A program made the translations under genes and the position numbers. A stretch of DNA of 9,261 nucleotides from Ferrovum sp. (GTDB lineage Bacteria; Pseudomonadota; Gammaproteobacteria; Burkholderiales; Ferrovaceae), in contig DAIDKJ010000043.1 in the NCBI GenBank assembly GCA_027450105.1, positions 1 through 9,261 of the forward strand, in the 5' to 3' direction. The notes under the pieces are model-generated. The model was not told the DNA's origin, made no database searches, and saw only the letters and a program-made list of their open reading frames with translations. Positions 6,297-9,261 of the stretch are shown one piece after another (the stretch's first letter is position 1; the number at the start of each line of letters is the position of its first letter).

Positions 6297-6530
6297 ATCG
6301 TAGTGATAGCGGCCGGCGACGATGGCCAGGTTGTCGTCTTCGATGGTATGGACCACAGTGGATTCACGTCGCCGATGCGACGTGACCAGAAGCCAGAGAG
6401 GTTGATCTCCATAGCGACTTGTCCAGTAATTTGCACAAGTGCGGCACCAGAATGTCACCCCTGAAAAGCTCCACCGGTCAAAGTTTGCCGGCAGCAGGCA
6501 GGCCGATCTTCTACCGACGATTGATTTTTT
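6297..6530 (-). other. Unrecognised open-frame remnant between rdgC and tRNA-Val
   Basis: One minus-strand frame is open through this entire 234-bp stretch. A GTG at 6458 gives an 84-codon reading that ends inside rdgC at 6204, and the open frame extends upstream to the tRNA. The translation looks protein-like rather than random: it has a CxxC pair in TFWCRTCANYW, then GDQPLWLLVTSHRRRE, and ends this region with AGRYHYDLAPDP. I do not recognise the family with confidence. There is no ribosome binding site, and the frame has no natural end outside rdgC, so it reads like the decayed inner part of a former gene or mobile element rather than a working gene. Its position directly beyond a tRNA 3' end fits an integration footprint, but no second attachment repeat is seen. 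Confidence 0.35.
6364..6385. repeat. Perfect 9-bp-arm inverted repeat
   Basis: TCACGTCGC-CGAT-GCGACGTGA forms a perfect hairpin with a 4-nt loop. It has no following T-run on either strand, so it is not an intrinsic terminator for rdgC or the tRNA. It lies inside the unrecognised remnant, where on the minus strand it spans the codons for a VTSHRRRE stretch. Confidence 0.7.
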
Positions 6531-6605
6531 TGGTGCGAGCGGAGGGTTTCGAACCCCCGACCCCCGCCGTGTGAAGGCGATGCTCTACCACTGAGCTACG
6601 CTCGC
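6531..6605 (-). tRNA. tRNA-Val (anticodon CAC)
   Basis: The 75-nt gene folds as a full cloverleaf. The acceptor stem is perfect (GCGAGCG with CGCTCGC), the D-stem is GCTC/GAGC, and the anticodon stem TCGCC/GGCGG closes the loop TTCACAC, giving anticodon CAC (reads GUG). The variable loop is 5 nt, and the T-arm is GGGGG-TTCGAAA-CCCTC. The 3' CCA is encoded (6533-6531), preceded by discriminator A. It lies between rarA and the remnant next to rdgC and has its own promoter. Confidence 0.97.
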
Positions 6606-6639
6606 AAACCCTGAAAATCAAAACCACATAACAGCCGGC

Positions 6640-6669
6640 ATTATACCGGAAACCACGCCACTTTGTCCC
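6640..6669 (-). promoter_or_regulatory. Promoter of tRNA-Val
   Basis: On the minus strand a perfect -10 TATAAT occupies 6645-6640, with GGGACA (6669-6664, four of six matches to TTGACA) 18 bp upstream. A GC-rich discriminator GCCGGC follows the -10, as is usual for stable-RNA promoters under stringent control. The predicted start near 6633 leaves a leader of about 28 nt before the tRNA. Confidence 0.75.
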
Positions 6670-6723
6670 CGTGTGCGCGCCCTCAAGGGCCCGTTGCGGT
6701 CCTCCCACAGACTGCACAGGCGT

Positions 6724-8025
6724 TCATTGCCCACCGGCCTCCTCATCCCGCTTCTTTAGTTGGGCCAGCTTGTCGGCAATCTTGAGTTCCAGTCCCCTGG
6801 GTACAGGCTGATACCAACCCGGCTCGGCCATTCCCTCCGGCAGATAGGTTTCCCCTGCTGCGTAAGCGTCTGGTTCATCATGGGCATAGCGGTACGCATG
6901 CCCGTAGCCCAGTTCCCGCATCAGCCTGGTGGGCGCGTTGCGCAGATGCACGGGCACTTCACGGCTTTGGTCTTGCTTCACAAACGCCATGGCCTGGTTG
7001 TAGGCCTTGTATCCCGCATTGCTCTTGGCCGCTACCGCCAGATAAATCACCGCCTGCCCCAGAGCCAGCTCCCCTTCAGGGCTACCCAGCCGCTCGTAGG
7101 TTGCTGCGGCATCGTTGGCGATCTGCAGGGCCCGGGGATCAGCCAGCCCGATGTCTTCCCAGGCCATGCGTACGATTCTGCGCGCCAGGTAACGCGGATC
7201 GGCACCACCATCCAGCATTCTTGTCAGCCAGTACAGGGCGGCATCCGGATGCGAACCTCGCACCGACTTGTGCAGTGCCGAAATCTGGTCATAAAAGTTA
7301 TCCCCATCCTTGTCGAAGCGCCGCACATTCAAGGTCAGGGCCTGATGCAGAAAATCCGCCGTGATGGCGGTGATGCCAGAGACCTGGGCCGCAATACTCG
7401 CCTGCTCCAACAGGTTGAGAAGGCGTCTGGCGTCGCCGTCCGCATAGCCAATGATGGTATCAACTGCCTTGTCTTCAAATTCCAAGTCACCCAGAGCTTT
7501 TTTAGCCCTGACAAGAAGAAACTTCAATTCTTCGTCAGTCAGCGACTTCAGGACATAGACCTGCGCCCGCGAGAGCAAGGCTGAATTCACTTCAAAGGAG
7601 GGGTTTTCGGTGGTGGCCCCAATCAAGGTGACCAGACCACTTTCCGCATAGGGCAGCAGCGCATCCTGTTGAGACTTGTTGAAGCGGTGAATTTCGTCCA
7701 CAAACAGAATGGTGTGCTTGCCCAGCGCCAGGTTCTGCTCGGCCTGCTCCATGGCAGAGCGGATGTCTTTGACCCCGGAAAACACGGCCGACAAGGCGAT
7801 GAAGACGCACTGGAACGCCGCGGCCGTGAGGCGCGCCAGGGTGGTCTTGCCCACCCCGGGGGGGCCCCAAAGAATCATGGAATGGGGCTTGCCCGACTGG
7901 AAGGCCAGGCGCAAGGGTTTGCCCGGGCCCAACAGGTGCGTTTGCCCAATCACTTCCTCCAGGCTTTTGGGGCGCAGCAGCTCGGCCAAGGGCGCTTGCG
8001 GGGTATGGGAAAACAGATCGCTCAT
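6724..8025 (-). CDS. rarA: Replication-associated recombination protein A (MgsA/WRNIP1 family AAA+ ATPase)
   Basis: The 433-residue product is the normal RarA length. RarA is a cytosolic AAA+ ATPase acting at stalled replication forks. Visible parts: N-terminal PLAELLRPKSLEEVIGQTHLL (residues 12-32), Walker A GPPGVGKTT (54-62), Walker B ILFVDEIHRFNKSQQD (106-121), sensor 1 LIGATTENPSFEVN (135-148), the sensor 2 region GDARRLLNLLE (197-207), then the MgsA-type C-terminal domain with KSVRGSHPDAALYWL (253-267) and ARRIVRMAWEDIGLADP (281-297), which in E. coli forms the tetramer. The ATG at 8025 aligns with the family N-terminus; a 37-codon upstream extension in the same frame overlaps mutM and is not family-like. 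No good Shine-Dalgarno precedes the start, and the mutM stop is only 10 bp upstream, so translation may depend on mutM. Confidence 0.96.
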   Translation of the reverse strand: MSDLFSHTPQAPLAELLRPKSLEEVIGQTHLLGPGKPLRLAFQSGKPHSMILWGPPGVGKTTLARLTAAAFQCVFIALSAVFSGVKDIRSAMEQAEQNLALGKHTILFVDEIHRFNKSQQDALLPYAESGLVTLIGATTENPSFEVNSALLSRAQVYVLKSLTDEELKFLLVRAKKALGDLEFEDKAVDTIIGYADGDARRLLNLLEQASIAAQVSGITAITADFLHQALTLNVRRFDKDGDNFYDQISALHKSVRGSHPDAALYWLTRMLDGGADPRYLARRIVRMAWEDIGLADPRALQIANDAAATYERLGSPEGELALGQAVIYLAVAAKSNAGYKAYNQAMAFVKQDQSREVPVHLRNAPTRLMRELGYGHAYRYAHDEPDAYAAGETYLPEGMAEPGWYQPVPRGLELKIADKLAQLKKRDEEAGGQ

Positions 8026-8035
8026 GGGCGGGGAC

Positions 8036-8869
8036 TCAACGCTGACAATGGGAACAAAACCACGTGGAGCGCTGCCCTTGACGGATCTGCCGGATGGGGC
8101 GCTGGCAGCGCAGACAGGGTTGACCCTCACGGGCATACACCTGATGGACCTGTTGAAACGTGCCGGTTTTTCCCTGCGCGTTCACATAGTCGCGCAAGGA
8201 ACTTCCCCCCGCAGTGATGGCTTCCTGCAACACCTCCCGAATGCTTTGGGCCAGGCCCTCGTAACGCGCCGCGCCAATCCTGCCGGCAGCGCGCTGCGGA
8301 TGGATGCCGGCGCGAAACAGGCTTTCAGAAGCATAGATGTTGCCCACGCCCACCACGATTCGTCCTGCCAGCAGAAGCGGTTTGATGGCCAGCGCATGGG
8401 TACGTGTGTGACTATACAGCCAGGCTCCCCCAAAGCGCTCGTCAAAGGGCTCCAGGCCCAGCGTATCGAGCACCGGCGGGGCGCCCACAATGGCCTGCCC
8501 TGTCGGCTGCCAGAGCATGGCACCAAAACGCCGCGGATCGTTGAAGCGCAGCCACTGGCGCTGCCCCTGCTGCTCCAGCACCAGATCCACGTGATCATGA
8601 GGTCCTGGCACACGCGCCTGGGTCAACACCCGCAAGCTACCGGTCATGCCCAGATGAATGATCAAAGCCCCTGCGGGGGTATGCAGCAGCAAATACTTGG
8701 CCCGCCGCTCCAGGCGCAAAATACGCTGCCCGGCCAAGCGCTGCCCCAAATCGGCCAACAGCGGCCAACGCAACCGGGGTTGACGCACCTCCAGTTCCAG
8801 GATTTTGGCACCCGTCACATGGGGTTCCAACCCCAGGCGGGTCACCTCTACTTCGGGAAGCTCGGGCAT
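8036..8869 (-). CDS. mutM: Formamidopyrimidine-DNA glycosylase (8-oxoguanine repair)
   Basis: The 277-residue base-excision repair enzyme removes 8-oxoguanine and Fapy lesions and cuts the abasic site by beta/delta elimination. The start MPELPEVEV fixes the initiator at 8869, because the mature N-terminal proline (P2) is the catalytic nucleophile; E3 follows. K58 in RRAKYLL matches the conserved lysine, VGVGNIYASESLF (173-185) is the helix-two-turn-helix signature with N177, and the C-terminal zinc finger is C252-x2-C255 and C272-x2-C275 with R267 in GQRSTWFC. All key residues are present, so it should be active. The region before the ATG lacks a strong Shine-Dalgarno, and the frame is open further upstream, but that part is not Fpg-like. 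It lies 49 bp after the Cys-rich gene and 10 bp before rarA, all on one strand. Confidence 0.97.
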   Translation of the reverse strand: MPELPEVEVTRLGLEPHVTGAKILELEVRQPRLRWPLLADLGQRLAGQRILRLERRAKYLLLHTPAGALIIHLGMTGSLRVLTQARVPGPHDHVDLVLEQQGQRQWLRFNDPRRFGAMLWQPTGQAIVGAPPVLDTLGLEPFDERFGGAWLYSHTRTHALAIKPLLLAGRIVVGVGNIYASESLFRAGIHPQRAAGRIGAARYEGLAQSIREVLQEAITAGGSSLRDYVNAQGKTGTFQQVHQVYAREGQPCLRCQRPIRQIRQGQRSTWFCSHCQR

Positions 8870-8918
8870 GGCAAGTCGCCCGCAACCGCAGGATTCCGGC
8901 ATTTGGCGCCCGCAAGAC

Positions 8919-9143
8919 TCATGGGCCGTGGGAGCCCGGTGGTGGCACTGCGCCACAGGGCGCCGCAGGGCCGGAACCGGGGGCCGTGACAGCACCAGCG
9001 GCGGGATTGGAACCCGAGGCCTTGCCGGCACAGGTCTTGCAGCCCGAAGCGCCGCCGCAATGGGCACGGCCCGCAAGGCGACGCACCACCCACAGGGCGC
9101 AAAAGGCCACGAGGGCAAGGGCAATCCATGAATCCCAGGGCAT
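8919..9143 (-). CDS. Small Cys-rich membrane protein, FeoB-associated type
   Basis: The 74-residue product has one N-terminal membrane segment (about residues 6-20, WIALALVAFCALWVV), a basic RRLAGR stop-transfer stretch, then a cysteine cluster C29, C35, C38 (CGGASGCKTC), and an Ala/Gly/Pro-rich tail with C63. This layout, directly after feoB, matches the small FeoB-associated Cys-rich membrane proteins. Their role is not well defined; support of Fe(II) transport is inferred from position. The start is well supported: GGAGAG (9156-9151) lies 7 nt before the ATG at 9143. The gap to the feoB stop is 60 bp, consistent with one operon. The long Pro/Ala-rich tail after residue 40 is unusual for the group and may be poorly conserved. 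Confidence 0.75.
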   Translation of the reverse strand: MPWDSWIALALVAFCALWVVRRLAGRAHCGGASGCKTCAGKASGSNPAAGAVTAPGSGPAAPCGAVPPPGSHGP

Positions 9144-9203
9144 GACGAATCTCTCCAGTATGCGATGTGGCAGTGTAATCCGGTTTGGGCTTTGCGTGCA
9201 GGC

Positions 9204-9261
9204 TCACCCCAGGATAAAACGGGCCCCTTGATAGGTGATGAATGCGGCTGCATAGGCCAGA
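9204..9261 (-). CDS. feoB: Ferrous iron transporter FeoB, C-terminal end (partial)
   Basis: Only the last 18 complete codons are in the window: LAYAAAFITYQGARFILG, then TGA (9206-9204). A final hydrophobic helix with an A-[FWL]-x-x-YQ pattern and a short Gly-containing end is typical of FeoB C-termini. The small Cys-rich membrane protein gene downstream supports the call. FeoB is the inner-membrane GTPase-coupled Fe(II) permease. The call is tentative because so little is visible. Confidence 0.6.
   Translation of the reverse strand, partial: LAYAAAFITYQGARFILG

Noticed and set aside
6296..6522. Terminal inverted repeats of an insertion sequence around the remnant
   Set aside because: Only AATCGT (6296-6301) and ACGATT (6517-6522) match, six bases, which is too short to support an element boundary.
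6511..6717. 68-codon minus-strand frame containing RSSVVEHRLHTAGVGGSKPSART
   Set aside because: This is the well-known spurious translation across a tRNA gene; the central part is the tRNA-Val sequence itself.
8026..8136. 37-codon N-terminal extension of RarA
   Set aside because: It overlaps the end of mutM and does not resemble RarA N-termini; MSDLFSHTPQAPLAELLRP does.
7709..8989. 426-codon plus-strand frame
   Set aside because: Antisense shadow of mutM and rarA, both of which have full sets of catalytic motifs.
8870..9253. N-terminal extension of MutM to a 405-residue frame
   Set aside because: Fpg needs a processed N-terminal proline from MPELPEVEV, and the extension is low-complexity and overlaps the Cys-rich gene, which has a clear ribosome binding site.

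Overview
The window looks like chromosomal DNA of a fairly GC-rich (around 60% by eye) Gram-negative proteobacterium. A lipid A-type acyltransferase and a lipoprotein point to an outer membrane. An rdgC gene, a family known mainly from beta- and gammaproteobacteria, narrows it further. The Feo iron-uptake end would fit an iron- or acid-adapted lineage such as Acidithiobacillia, but nothing here fixes the genus.

Layout. Bases 1-726 (+) are the 3' part of an LpxL/HtrB-type acyltransferase gene, followed by apt (784-1311, +), with a 15-bp tandem duplication in the spacer. A promoter with a 19-bp palindrome follows. It drives a probable three-gene unit (+): a DUF6502-type protein (1498-2334), a large lipoprotein built of DUF5666-like modules (2382-4046) and a HAD phosphatase (4039-4704) overlapping the lipoprotein gene by 8 bp. 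The phosphatase gene meets a cytochrome b561 gene (4694-5221, -) tail to tail with an 11-bp overlap. A 157-bp divergent spacer separates the cytochrome gene from rdgC (5379-6296, +). Next come 234 bp holding an unrecognised open-frame remnant, then tRNA-Val(CAC) (6531-6605, -) with its own promoter. The rest is a minus-strand run, in transcription order: the end of feoB (9261-9204), a small Cys-rich membrane protein (9143-8919), mutM (8869-8036) and rarA (8025-6724).

Functionally most of the window is housekeeping: purine salvage (Apt), envelope lipid modification, and DNA maintenance (RdgC, MutM, RarA). Iron import sits next to oxidative-damage repair, which may be meaningful or a chance arrangement. 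The least understood and most interesting parts are the DUF6502/DUF5666-lipoprotein pair, with its apparently leaderless, palindrome-overlapped promoter, and the remnant between rdgC and the tRNA. There is no CRISPR array, no complete insertion sequence and no clear defence system. The window looks like ordinary core genome with a few notable details.
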